From Cardiocondyla obscurior (taxonomy: Eukaryota > Arthropoda > Insecta > Hymenoptera > Formicidae), in contig NC_091864.1 in NCBI RefSeq assembly GCF_019399895.1, positions 10,208,001 to 10,272,000 on the forward strand: a stretch of 64,000 bases of DNA. Reading direction: 5' to 3'. A program made the translations under genes and the position numbers. Positions 39,731-51,600 of the stretch are shown here, one piece after another; within the stretch, counting starts at the first letter, position 1; the number at the start of each line of letters is the position of its first letter. Below the pieces are notes generated by a model. The model was not told the DNA's origin. It worked only from the letters and a program-made list of their open reading frames with translations, and searched no databases.

Positions 39731-42700
39731 AATAATTATTACTATCTCTTACCCCGACATCGACCCCTGCAAAAGCCCCCGCGGGCGTTATCTACCGAAT
39801 TAATCGGGAAGTTTCTCGCCTTTAACTATATAACATTAATTTTAATATCAATTCGACGATTCGTAGTTTATTCTCTTGATAGTAGTCGCAGTTCTCAAGT
39901 GCTTGCCGATGCGAATTGAGGCCGCGCAACGTCTCGCACAAGTTAAGGAATTAGCTAAAAACCGCCGTTTGCTCAGCGCCTCGGAATACTTTACTATTTG
40001 AAAGACAAAAAAAACGGCAGTTTGTTAAAATGACAAGACATAAACCAGCAACAGTATTCGCAATTTTTGGACGAAATTACGATAATACATTAATTACATA
40101 ATTAAAAATTTATGTAAACGGGTGGAGAAAGAAAAGGGAGAAATTGCTCAAGTAAATATACACCACCTAATGTTGGCGAATACTATAGTAACGTTAGCTC
40201 AACGTGTCGCGCAGCCACCATCAATTGTCATTATTTTCCAGATATGGCATTTATGGTTGAAAATCCTGAAAAATAACGTCCCCGTCATTCTAGATACACA
40301 CCATGTATCTTGTATCTTGCTCCCAGTATACTGATGTCAGTAAAATCGATCGTGATGCAAAACCCGGCCTTAGCAAATAAATACACTTTAGCTTATAATT
40401 TGTATAGAGCTGAATATAGAGGACAATTAAAATTTAATATTATTAATATGCAGTAAACATACAATATAGTAAGGAATGCTTGCATTGGTAATTTCGGTTA
40501 ATTAAATTAAGTTATACTATTGCGCATACGAGTGATATCTCGCTGCGTCATGCGAATGCGATATCTAATATTATGTATATTCACTGTATATGCATACGTG
40601 GCTCTCCCGTAATTAATTCAGCATCGATACAAAGCAATGCGCCTTATTAAAAAAAGGAGAATATTAACCAAACAAAATTTTAATGTAAGACATTATTTCT
40701 GCTGCTGTAAAATTCATTTTTAAATGTTATAGGTATATGTATATAAGAATGAAACTTTAAAACTGCAATGCATGTATTTCATATACATATAGTAACGTAT
40801 CTTTACGAATAGTAAAATTTTATTACGCACGCGGAACATGCATGAAAAATCATTGCGTTATTCTATCCTCTACGTACGGATTAAAAAACTGCGCATAATA
40901 CGACATGTTGAATATTTTTAGTACGTCCACGCAAATGCATTCGAATATCATAAACGCTGAAATGCATAATATTCGTGTAATAACTAGTCAATTTATTCCC
41001 ATTAGATCAGTTTTATACTCTGTATTTATTATATACAATACATATATAATTTTTTTTGTACATTTTTTTTTTATTTTAAACCACTAAAGTATAATATTAT
41101 ACATATATATATATAATAATAATAATAATAAAAATTACAGTAATAACTTATAAAAAAATAAAATAAAATATGGATTAGAAGAAATATGATTTTAGTTGAA
41201 ATACGAATAATCAATAGGAATATAACGCGCCTCTTCTTCGAAGCGATCTATTTTCAGCGTTAACAACAAGGGCAGATTTTGCCATTTGGCGAAACCTGTA
41301 AACTATACTATAATGAGACTAATAATTCGCCCGCGGAAGCTTCTCACGTTCTATGTAATTCACTACTCCAAGTACAAATGGCTCGTAACACTCGCGCCGT
41401 TAATGTTAATATACAACGTAGTCGCACACATGGAACATCAGATTTCTAATTCTAATAAATCCTGGGCGGGGCGTGCCTACTTAGATTGCGCCCGTGAAAT
41501 ACCAGCAAATGGACCCTGTAATTCTTAAACGAACAACCTCTACGTGAACGCGGGCAAAAGTTAGCCGCCAACTTCCACTCGTTTGGCGTAGCCACAAGTA
41601 GACGTTCTAAAATATTGTGGCAGACGATATACAAAATCGAGTAATCGTGAAAAGACAATCGGACAAAAGCCAATATGCACAACGAAGGCGAAGTGCATTT
41701 AAATAATATGATTTATTTAAATGAGGCAACATAATATTTTGCAGTCGCGTATCATTGTTTTCTCGTGGAATAATCATATTTGCTAGCAATATATCGGAAA
41801 GTCAGTATACCGCAGTCGTGTAGACGTAAATTCGCGACAGCAATAAAACTGTATCAAGGCAGAAGACACGAAGCTTCGGTACGATTCTGTTGCACGAACT
41901 GGCGGCTGACGGCTCCGAAAGGACGACGTTATCTCACGAATTCCTGCGCTCCGTAATCTGGCATTTATGCACGTGTACGCCGCATACAGTTCGCCAGGTC
42001 TTCAAATGCCAAGTACGAATTCTCGAATTTCCGTTGCTTACACGTGCGGACATGGGAAGTACTCCTACGTCATGTCGACTCGCGTTTCCGCCAGCACTTT
42101 TAATTCTTCTCGGGCGCAATCGACGATTGTTCAAGTTTAATAAAAAAAAAAAAAAAAGACTTTGTGCCAAGGTAATCAAATAATTTCACAACATAGAGTA
42201 TATAAAAATTTATTTACATATACATTGTATAGGCTGTAATTAGACACATTGCTTAACTTGCGCCGGCAATTAGGAGTTTCATTGCTCCGCAGGGTATATT
42301 ATATTACTTTTTCATTACTTTGAAGTATGGCGGATAATGAATTTGAGATAATACGTTCCACATAATATTTTAAGAGCGTCGGATTAAAGGACCAAAAGTT
42401 CCTACAGTTTGAAATCGAAACGTCTGAGACATTTCATGGCAATTCCGCGCGCTGTCGTATTTCCATGAAGCGTGTCACTTAACGGTGAGAGCGCCTTAAA
42501 GTTTTAAGACGGTAACAAGTCGACGAAGGAAATTAAAGCACTTTTCAGAGAGTCTACCACACGGTCTGCGTAGAAGTAGTTAACGAAACAAGTGGTTAAT
42601 GAATTATTGAAAGAGCTGTCTGCGTGAGCTTCTTAGTTCTTTTCACTAAAAATTTCTCTCTCCTTCTCTCTTTTCCTCTCTTTTCGCCCCTCTTCTTGTC

Positions 42701-45700
42701 TCTTACGTTTCTCTCTTTCTTTTTCTCTCTCTTTGCGAGATCGTATAATTTTATAACATGACCCATCTCAAGGAAAGAAATCTCGTTTTATATTTGCCAT
42801 AAACTATAAAATATTTTCACGAAGTACGGTGTAGCATCTTTCAATTCATATAATATAAATAGAAGGTATAACGCAACATATCGACTTCTCCAAATTCTCT
42901 TTATATGTACATTTTAAAACGCGACACAGATCTTGTCTGTAAATTTTAATTGCATACTTGATACATATTAAATTAAAAGGATGATATAATGTTCGGTATT
43001 TCAGTCACAACTAAATCTGTCTTGACAGCGATACAAATAAACCTAGGATATAATTTTCTAAAATTATCAAGTTACCTGGAATGTATTAATCATTTTAAAT
43101 TTTAATATATCCTGGTTCCGTAAAATAGTCTAGTGTTCTTAAAATCACTACGTAAATTTTTAATGTACCCTGGTTAAATCTTTGTTGTATGCTGCATGAA
43201 ATAACGATTAATATTCGATTTCAATAAATACACAATATGTCACGAAAATTCGAATTTATCAAATTATAGCATGTAAACGTATACCTACAAAAAAAAATGC
43301 GATGTAAAAAAATTTTCATTTGCTACACGATATCGATACGCGAAGTCTTTAATCTGAAAATTTCAATTGCATCTATACAAACAATGCGTGTCCTTTCGCG
43401 CGTTACACGCCTATCAGTCGGCTGAATCAATACTTTGAAAACATAAATTTAATACAACATGAAATTCTGTCAAAAAACACGAAGCTCGGCTCCAAAAACT
43501 TTGGTTACGCGGCGCGAACGTGCGAGAGCGTGCTTTAGCGCCGTGCTGGCCGCGCGAAACGCACGCCTTGCTTGCTGTTTGATTAAATCAGTTGCCATTG
43601 TAAACACGGGCGTCCGGAAACCGCCGTTAAACATTCACACGCAAAATTCAGGTGTGCAAAAATTACGATGCGAGACGTACCACCCCGTCACCCTATATGC
43701 GCGCGTGCGCCCCATTTCTGCCGGCGATGTATCGATGCACTTCGCGACCGCGACGAAAAAAATATACGAACGATTCGTAAATAGAGAAGCCCCGAATTTA
43801 TTTGATCAGCCGGCAACAATCCCGCGGAAAACGCACGCATAAATATATAAAGCGCTTCTCTTCGAATATGCGCGAGCGCTCGCGCGCGCGTGCAATCAAT
43901 CACCGCCGCATGCACTTGAATGATTCGTGCTACTTGTCAAACACAGGATTCGGGCGAATTAAACTTTGCGCAGATGAAATATGTCTCATGCTCGGATGAG
44001 ATACATTGCGCATCGCGCCGTTCCCGCGAGTCATTTGTTTTCTGTGTCAATCTGCATCTCGTTGCAATATCGCTATTACTCCCGCATTCCTTTTAACACG
44101 TTCGTCAAACCTGTAAGAGCCGGAAAAGCTGGTAATTGTCCCATCGATACTATAAATTTCATTACCCGCCTCTGGTGAAGCCCTTCACAATCGTTTGGTG
44201 ACGCAATTGCGAATTCGCTGTAACGGGACACGAGGTTATACGGAAATGTTTTAAGATAATTCGTAGGGAGAGCACGTCATGTCTTGTGACGCGATCCAAT
44301 GATAACATAAATATCAGTCTTTCGAAGAGGAAATAGCTCGTCGCGCAGCCACAACGTGCGGAGGCAGGTAACATAGAAGGGTGGTCGTGCAAATCCAGGA
44401 AGCTGCCGGAACAAATGCGGCATACACACTTTCTTTCCCTCGTTCGCCATCTCTTTCCAACGTATTACCGCCGCTCTACACAGAGACCAGGCAGCTAGTG
44501 GATCCTCGACAGTATTTCAGTGAAGTATCTAAGAAGTGAAATGAAATGTAGAGGGCCGGAGGCGTGACTCGAACTCGTATGAGTCGCGCCAGATGTTACA
44601 ATATTTACTGCGAGGAAAGCCCCCCCCCTGTTTTCCCCTTTAACCACCCTCCGCACACGTCCTCGATAGTCTCTTACATCTCCGCTCGGATATTCGCAAT
44701 ATATACGCATTTTAATAATATTAACGTCCCGGCACGAATAATAAATGAATACGAAGCGTTAACTTTTGTTACTTGATTCTCCGTCGAATTATATCTCAAT
44801 AAACCGCTTGACCGGAATCGGGTACTTTAATCATTTTCAAAATACATTTATCTTGGAAACTTGTACACTTAAAATTGTTATGAGATATTGCAACCAAATC
44901 GCATGACAAGCTGATCAGACTGAAATTTTATCACTTATTCAATTTGTAACGTACCGCTGCAAGAAAGTAACTTCTTGTGACGACACCGGGAGGCATTGTG
45001 CATTCCCACAGATATGTGTTACATTTGAAGCATATCCAATCGAAAATATCTGAAATAACATTCATCCTTCAGAACGCGTTGCGCCCCGTTCCGTGAACAT
45101 TCAATCTGAAAATTGTATACAACGATCGGCGCGCAATCGGCGAAAAAGCTGGCACAAAATAGTTTCCTATCTTCTCGGCGGGTAGCGTTGATCGAACCAT
45201 TGCGTCAAGTGAAACTGGGTTAATTGACTATACCGGAAGAGAGTATATTCCCGAAGGATCGCCAGCAGGCCCCCTGGCCGTCCCTTCGTCCTCGTACCCT
45301 ATCGCTTCCACTTCGTACATCGTCTCCGGATAACGCGACGCCGCATTAATGTGTAATTGGTGGCGAGCCGGGAAGGTGACACGATACCACGCCGCCAAGA
45401 GGGACTAGAGTCGTGTGATGTAGTGGTGGCAAAGCCTGCCGGCGGCATAGACATTTTACTCGCGGAAGACGCATGGTCCCTGCTAATATGACATTTGAAA
45501 TATGGCGCAACTCACGGCCGAAGATACGGGCGACAGAGATGACGGAAAGAGCGAATAACGTATGCGAGAGAGGCGCAGCCGGTTAACGGAGGCTGCGAAA
45601 CGATTGAACGGAAGGGACATCTCGAAGGGATATATTAAATGGAATATTGGTTTCGGCAATTATTTAAGCACTTTTTTAAGCACGCGAAATAATCTCGGTT

Positions 45701-46270
45701 ATAAATTGCTGCGGTATGATAATAAATGCACGGGGTTAATTTATTTTTTGAAAGAGAGAAATTAAATTTGACGACAAATTATGTGCACCGACAGAAGCTT
45801 TTTAGATTGTGGAAGCAACGAAATGAAGAAGTCAAGAAGTTGATGTTTACCTTTTACTTCGCGGTCCCAAGATTACGGTCAAAGTTATATAGACGTAACC
45901 TCTTCAAAGAAAGAGATTGTGTCAATTTCGCTTTCGGGGAAAATACAATATAATGCGTAAATATTATAGCAGTGGAAGATGCTGGCTGGATTTCAAACAC
46001 CGAATAATAATCACTGTCTAAATTAACATATTTTTAGCATAATTAGTTTATTATTTGAGAAATGATTATAGAGTAATTTTATTAAAAATTTTGATTGATC
46101 ATTATTATTATTAGACATTACAGAACGCGCGCTATTATAGGTACTCTCGTTTCTTCTATATATAAAAGAAAACAAGTTAACATTTAATAATTATTTAATA
46201 ATTTAATATTATTCAGTAATTTAATATTATTTAATAATTTTCAACAACGAACTACTGCTACTTAATTTCA
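39731..46270. other. Gene-free stretch
   Basis: AT-rich to 43.4 kb, CpG-rich at 43.45-44.7 and 45.1-45.6 kb. Two overlapping plus frames at 45562-45765 and 45726-45953 could be one frameshifted old ORF but have no recognisable motif. Confidence 0.5.
42653..42734. repeat. Long pyrimidine tract
   Basis: A C/T-rich run on the plus strand with few interruptions. Confidence 0.85.
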
Positions 46271-46930
46271 ATGACCAGACCGTGTGCGTTTCTCTATTGC
46301 GTTACGGCGTGGAAATCGTCGTGGCTCGCGCGCGTAGTACTCGTATCGTCTCTTACGGGCATGATGCCCGGCCTACTCCGTGATATTCTTACTCTCGTGC
46401 CTCCACCAGCGGTCGAGCAACGGACCACGTGCGTCTCGCGCGCGCGGTGCGAAGTCATTGCCCGGTACAGCCGGCTGACCACGACAAGACCTACGACAAC
46501 TCCGGGACCTACGGTGATCTCGACGGTATACGTGGCTCGCGCGCGCGGTGTCCGATCATTGCCTCGCGAAAAATTCTCGTGCGTAGCGAATCCAATATAA
46601 TTTAGATATAAATTCAGCCATTAGTTATATTTATTGCAACATACCATCAGTTAAAAATTCGAGATGTATTCAAATTTATATTCGATATGAATTCTTTTAC
46701 AACGATTTACAACGATTAAGCTGCAAAGTATAAGAGACGGAAGGACACGGAGTGTTAAGGTGAGAACGTTGGGATGAGGGAACGTCGGGGTGAGGAAGCA
46801 CGAGCTACGTTATTCCAGTTATCTTTCCTCCGCCGGTGGTCGAGCACGCAGCATATTTACATGTGATTGCCGTGGAATTCGAGGGTCACTGATCGAGCGC
46901 GCAGGTGGCGCAGCTCAGTTCGCAGTAACA
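46271..46930. other. GC/CpG-rich patch upstream of the 47 kb transcript
   Basis: This sharply bounded patch contains three CTCGCGCGCG-type motifs at about 46326, 46436 and 46534, the last two each followed by CGGTG and then CATTGCC. A 109-codon plus ORF and a 62-codon minus ORF overlap here, neither protein-like. It lies 0.3-1 kb upstream of exon A1 and could hold its promoter or first exon, but no core promoter motif is convincing. Confidence 0.3.
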
Positions 46931-47234
46931 TAAACATTTAAATAATAATCGTAATATGTTACTTAACATGAATGTAACTTTTGTGATCAATAATCTATAC
47001 ATGTATTGTACTTATGAAGGAAACACGTGACACGGAACAGGTATAACTACTCAGAACACCAAATTTAATACTTTGTATTTTAACATTATATCGTTCTTCT
47101 TCTTGATTAACTTTATATTTATTATGAAATAACTTGAATCATAGATATGATACATGTCGCGATGTGTAAGTAAGAATAATCTAAAAATATTAACTATAAT
47201 ACTAATCGAGTGAAACATTTTTTTTTTGTTTCAG

Positions 47235-47345
47235 ATCAAGATCCAAAGAAGACGCGAACGTGTGTCGAAAGAGGATCCTGTCTAAGAACCTGAGAGGAGG
47301 AGGAGGCTTCGGAAAGGCATCCTGCTTCAGCGGAGCAGCCCCAGA
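47235..47345 (+). ncRNA. Putative exon A1 of a duplicated multi-exon transcript
   Basis: This 111 nt segment is GC-rich against an AT-rich background. It is preceded by a T9-rich tract ending GTTTCAG and followed by CCAGA|GTAAGTAT, a near-consensus donor. Its 3' half (GAGAGGAGGAG ... CTGCTTCAGCGGAGCA) recurs at the 3' end of exon A2 (47811-48173), also directly before a donor. One forward frame is open across the whole exon and continues through exon B1 (about 47 codons, Gly-rich with three or four Cys). No start codon is visible, so coding status is undecided. I call it ncRNA by default; it could be an internal coding exon. Confidence 0.45.
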
Positions 47346-47454
47346 GTAAGTATCACTTTCCTGAATACAAAATTAATAACTTTCTCGTTTCAACGAAAAA
47401 TATTGTATATTTTTTCTTGTTAAATTACTTAAAAACGTGTATAATATTTTTGTT

Positions 47455-47685
47455 AAAATGTTAACTTATTTTCAACCCTTCTACATTAAAAATTTTATTT
47501 TTTTGTTACAGGATTGCCCTCCGCTGCTGCATATCTGTACTGTAAGTACTCTCATGGTTTTTTTATATTATTTTAAATTTAAGCTTTTCGGGTGGGAAAT
47601 AAATTATATATACATATAATATTAATAAAATAATTTGATAAATAGAAAATAATAAAATAATACATACGCGTCGTGTCGGAAATAA
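47455..47685 (+). repeat. Left block of repeat shared with 3.1 kb
   Basis: This stretch, containing micro-exon B1 and about 140 bp downstream, matches 3107-3335 at roughly 93 percent by eye. The shared landmarks run in the same order: TCTACATTAAAAATTTTATT, the 30 nt micro-exon, AAGCTTTTCGGGTGGGAAAT, and ACATACGCGTCGTGT. After 47685 the match stops; in the 3.1 kb copy the sequence continues directly into what is 48386 onward here. Confidence 0.8.
47512..47541 (+). ncRNA. Putative 30-nt micro-exon B1
   Basis: A 30 nt GC-rich segment lies between TTTTTTTGTTACAG and GTAAGTACT, which are strong acceptor and donor signals. The intron from exon A1 would be 166 nt. The same 30 nt, with the same acceptor and donor, occurs without change at 3158-3187. 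Its length is divisible by three and it keeps the forward frame of A1 open, but a 30 nt exon is weak evidence for coding. The flanks of the two copies differ by roughly 6 percent, so perfect identity over 30 nt is not by itself significant. Confidence 0.45.
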
Positions 47686-47806
47686 TAAAATTTACAACAA
47701 AACAATAATTAAAAAAAAAATATCTGTGTAACTACTAATTCCTACTTTACATAAATATCAATATAAATTACATATAAAACTGTATGTAATTTAGCTTGAT
47801 ATCGTT

Positions 47807-48151
47807 TCAGTTTACAACTCCGAGGATATTATCAAAGCAAAACTCGTTTTGCTTCGATAAATCTCCGAAAGAGTAAGTGCCGTCATCGCCGATATTAATG
47901 ATTACACGAACCGTAGCCGGTTCGTCGGTCGATTTCTCGCGAAGATCGTAAAGTAATCGGGCGAGTGAATTTATTATACGTTTTTTTAAAACGGGAGTGC
48001 CGCATAGTACCGTGCGAAGAAGTGTTAAATAATAAATTCTCGCGTAAATTATAAATTCACCCGGTCGCGAGTGTCGCGAGTGTCCAGTGCGCGGAAGAAT
48101 GACTCGGCACGTCCCATCTGAGAGGAGGAGCAGACCCGGGACGGGCATCAT
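47807..48151 (-). CDS. Uncharacterised 114-aa ORF antisense to exon A2
   Basis: A complete ATG-to-TGA frame of 114 codons lies on the minus strand. Residues from about 35 onward look protein-like: a mixed hydrophobic and basic helix-rich stretch (YYLTLLRTVL, KKRIINSLARLLYDL), then an acidic strand-like segment (VRVIINIGDDGTYSFGD) ending NILGVVN. The first ~30 residues are Arg/Pro/Ser-rich and less natural. The start codon overlaps the conserved GCTTCAGCGG exon motif of the plus strand, and the stop TGA lies inside the plus-strand acceptor CAG. I do not recognise the family. It may be a coding fragment captured in antisense, a real small gene, or a chance frame. It cannot easily be a functional exon on both strands at once. 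Confidence 0.3.
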   Translation of the reverse strand: MMPVPGLLLLSDGTCRVILPRTGHSRHSRPGEFIIYARIYYLTLLRTVLCGTPVLKKRIINSLARLLYDLREKSTDEPATVRVIINIGDDGTYSFGDLSKQNEFCFDNILGVVN

Positions 48152-48173
48152 GCTTCAGCGGAGCAACTTTTAG
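47811..48173 (+). ncRNA. Putative exon A2 (duplicate of A1 at its 3' end)
   Basis: This 363 nt segment runs from ATCGTTTCAG to TTTTAG|GTAAGAA. Its last ~60 nt match the 3' end of A1 (GAGAGGAGGAG, then GGGCATCATGCTTCAGCGGAGCA). The following intron (159 nt) matches the A1-B1 intron in length (166 nt) and in its end (TCTACATTAA ... TGTTACAG). All three forward frames contain stops, so on the plus strand it is non-coding, a 3' UTR, or part of an isoform. An internal alternative donor AGA|GTAAGTG lies near 47871. The minus strand has an intact ORF covering most of the exon (see 47807-48151). Confidence 0.42.
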
Positions 48174-48332
48174 GTAAGAATTAATTTTTTTTAAATAAAA
48201 TTTGTCTTTTTATTAATTTAATTTTTATTTTTTTATATTATAAAAATTAATTACATACGCGTAATTCTTTTTATTTAAACGTTAAATATTTTCAGCATGT
48301 CTACATTAATATTTTTGTATTTTATGTTACAG

Positions 48333-48375
48333 CCAACGCCAGTATCTTCAACTCCGTTGATGCTCATACAGATCA
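48333..48375 (+). ncRNA. Putative exon B2 (positional duplicate of B1)
   Basis: A 43 nt segment lies between TTTATGTTACAG and GTAAGTCGC. By position, flanking intron and donor it is the second-unit counterpart of B1, although its own sequence is little conserved. Ten bases downstream begins the block that matches 3.34-3.55 kb. The 43 nt length breaks the multiple-of-three pattern of A1, B1 and A2. Confidence 0.38.
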
Positions 48376-48385
48376 GTAAGTCGCA

Positions 48386-48620
48386 TGATTTTTTACAATA
48401 TCCGTTTTGGGGAAAAGTGTACGCGTAAAAATAATAATTATTAAAAATGTATAAAATAATAAAAAAATAATAAAAATCAACAGAATATAAAAAATTTAAC
48501 TAACATTTACTCTCGCTGCACAACATAAGCCAAATGAGAGAACAAATTAGCAACGCGGAAAAGCGGCAATAATAAATTCGATCCGATCTATCACGGCTTT
48601 TTTGAGACAGGATCTGTTAG
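48386..48620 (+). repeat. Right block of repeat shared with 3.3-3.55 kb
   Basis: This block matches 3326-3553 at roughly 80-85 percent by eye. Shared landmarks are TTTTTTACAATATCCG, GGAAAAGTGTACGC, ACATTTACTCTCGC, TTAGCAACGCGG, AAGCGGCAATAATAAAT and TATCACGGCTTTTTTGAGA. It is clearly more diverged than the left block. Its internal hairpin (near 48509-48540) is degraded compared with the 3.45 kb copy. Confidence 0.78.
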
Positions 48621-51600
48621 ACAATTTAAATATAACACTGTAATATCATTCCGTGACGTTATTTTCTTTCCAATTTGTTTTAATTGATGGATTCTAATTA
48701 ATATCTCATTCGTCACATTTACATTGAGATAAAATATTACTTTTTTAAATTTACATTGGTAGATAATTAAAAATGCAGAGTTCAATTTTAAATAAAGAAA
48801 AGAACGAAGTTTCATATTTAATTCTTGTTTCCACGTAGCGCAAATTGTTCAACCAATTTTTTAAATAAATCCAAAAGCAAGTTTCAGTTTTAATCGTTAC
48901 AGAATTTATCATTTTCTTTGCGGGCAGACATTGGATATAGCTAGAGTTTCGTTCAGGACTGATGCATCTCACAGATAAGTCTGCGGAAACTTCCGAAACA
49001 GTCATATCTTTCACGGTATCTGCATCTGCCAACTGCTTAGAGTTATGTAGCTAACGTACATATTTATTAACATTTATTTTATCATCGTACAATATAATCA
49101 TATAATTAGTAATTCTCGCTTTTTCTTCCATCTCTCCTCCCGATAACATCGTTGCGTTTCTGCCTAATTATCTCCACAACCACTAGCGAAGTGAGTGTTT
49201 CCGCTCGTATTAGTGCTAGCTGTTCGATCAATGCCAACGTCATCGTCGTCGTATGTGTAACGATATACGCACGAGCGCGAGAAGGTGTGCGCAGAATGAT
49301 GGCTAAATAATAGATCATTGCCCGTTACACGCTTGCTCAATGATCGAAATGTCGCGCGGATTGGCGATCCATTACCAAACCGCGGGCGACGAGCGGCGAT
49401 GTCACCGAAATACGTCGGTCACCGATGAAAATGTTAGCAAGATGGAACGCACGTTAAACATCGCTCATACGTGGCTACGCGTTCAACGATCGTGTTCGAG
49501 ATTCAAAAGATATTTTTTTTCGCCAGGAAACGCGTTGAATTTATGTAGAACGCGGGTAGAACTTTTTCAAACGGGTAAAAAGCTAAGTGTAATTAAGAAA
49601 TTTGCTTAAGATAATTAGGACGTATGACATGGCTCAACGACATTTCAAATTTGTAGCCCGTAATCTTTGAGAAATAGTTACATATTCATGTCTTTTAAAG
49701 AAATATGAATCTTTCATCTGTACGCGATGCCAAATTTTTCCCTGCAACGTTTTTGGAAACGGAGGGATCAACTCGATCCGGATTACGGAACTCGGATCTT
49801 TGGGGGGGTTAAAGAAGGCTGAGTCAAAGTAGACTCTGTTATAGTCGAGCGGTGCGCACTCCGCGCCGTGCCGATTTATTCGAAAATCCAAGAAAGTGGC
49901 ACGTTTCACCCGTTGTAAGGCGCCTCGCCACCCTTTACGCCCCGCGGCGATGTCTCTCTCCCTTACACCGTTCTTCGAGCGCCGTCGCGCTACGTCGCGC
50001 GATCTCTCCTCTTTCCTCAGGCGTCTAACGCGTCCCTCGACCTTCTTACTCTCCCTGTAAGGTTTAGGTATTCTCGTAGCAAGCTTCCCGTAGCCTCTCG
50101 GAGCCAGTTTAGCGTCCTCTCTCGCGCCCCTATCTGATTTCAATGTGGTTCGGTTACGTGCCTCAAATCAAAAACACGAACGTTATTTCTGCACGTGGTC
50201 TCCACTTTTCTCGCTTTCCCGCCTCCCCCGGTCGCGTTTTCGTTATTTTTTTTTTTTTGTTTCCCTTTCTTGTCGCCAACGTTTCTCCGTTTCCCGCCAC
50301 CAATCTTTCCGCCGTTCTATCCGCTATCCCACGGACATTTCTGCTTTCCGCGTCCTCGTTGAGATCGGCGTATCCACGCTCGAGCCCCACCTACATATGT
50401 ACACGTGCGCGTTAGCTTATAAACTTTTATTTTCGGAAAACGAGGCGAGAGCAAGAGGGTAACAGAGACAGAAAGTGTGGGCGAGGGAAAAGTTGAGGAT
50501 GAGCGTGCCAGAGTGAGAAGGAAATGGCGCAGGGACGAAACGATTCGAGCGGGAAAGAGCGTATGTTCTGTCAAGCTGTCGCTGAGAGGGAGCTCGCCTG
50601 CCAACTTATGGGACACGTACAATGCGAGCCAAGAATATTGCAGCGTCTGTCGCCCTTCTACCCTTTCCTGTCGCCCTTTCACCGCTCCCTCCCGCTCTTG
50701 TACGCCGCTGACGCTTTCGCGAAAGTACACGTAAGACATACGAAGAAGTTACCTTCTTCTAACTGAATATTGAAATGATTTAAGAAAAGTGTACGTGCAC
50801 TCGACGTAATCGATTATTTTTCCCGCTAATACTGCTGCTGCATGTCACAAACGTTCCCGCGAATTAAAGCGGCGTGAAAAGAGTTGCAGCGTCATGGCTC
50901 ATTTTAAACGCGCATTTTCAAACAGGAAAAAAAAAATAAACCATTGATATCGAATATACCCAATGTAACTGAATTTGTGTAAATTTATCAATTCGTTAAA
51001 GTGCATCATATACGCGAATTTATTCATTTATGAAAAATACAAAATTAATAGCGAGTGTATGAAGAAATAAAAAAGATAAAGTGAAATAGACAGTAAAAAA
51101 ATAAATTCTACAATGCAGTATGTATAAGTGGTAAAAGCTGCCATTGAAAAGTTAAAACTAAGTTAAAAACTGCTAATAATGTTACTTAATTTATTTAACA
51201 CTTTTTATTCGCGATATCGTTACGAAACAGATGATTAAGAAAAAGGGAAGCTCAAAAGAAAGATGGATAATATCAGATAATATCAGGGTAATTTTTTTAT
51301 ATTTAGCGCAACCAACTACTTGACGCGTTGTTCCTGCGGTTTGAAAATCGCGTTGTTTTTGCTGTATTTATGTTTTATGAACGGCAGTTCCACATGCCAT
51401 TTTTATAATAAACTTTTCATGTGGAAGTTTTAGTAATATAATGCTTTTATTTGATATTTTCTCGAACGCAGTTGCTGGTTATGACTCGAAACCTGATAAA
51501 AGTAATTTTTAAAAAACTTTAAAAAAGGACAAATATTGTAAAAATATCTGAAAAAAAGAAAATTAACACTAATACATTTCTGTCATGCAAATATGATCCT

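Noticed and set aside
46903..46925. GGTGGCGCAGCTCAGTT resembles a tRNA A-box
   Set aside because: No B-box (GGTTCGA-type) at the right distance and no cloverleaf pairing. Not a tRNA or a clear tRNA-derived SINE.
48751..49032. 93-codon minus ORF with several cysteines
   Set aside because: It starts at TTG, the second half is AT-driven Asn/Lys/Ile, and the upstream splice site is weak.
49634..50143. 169-codon minus ORF
   Set aside because: It begins at TTG, is extremely Arg/Lys-rich, and lies in a CpG-rich patch with open frames nearby on both strands. No domain.
50317..50739. 140-codon minus ORF with ATG
   Set aside because: It overlaps several plus-strand open frames in GC-rich DNA. Ser/Leu/Arg-biased composition and no recognisable motif.
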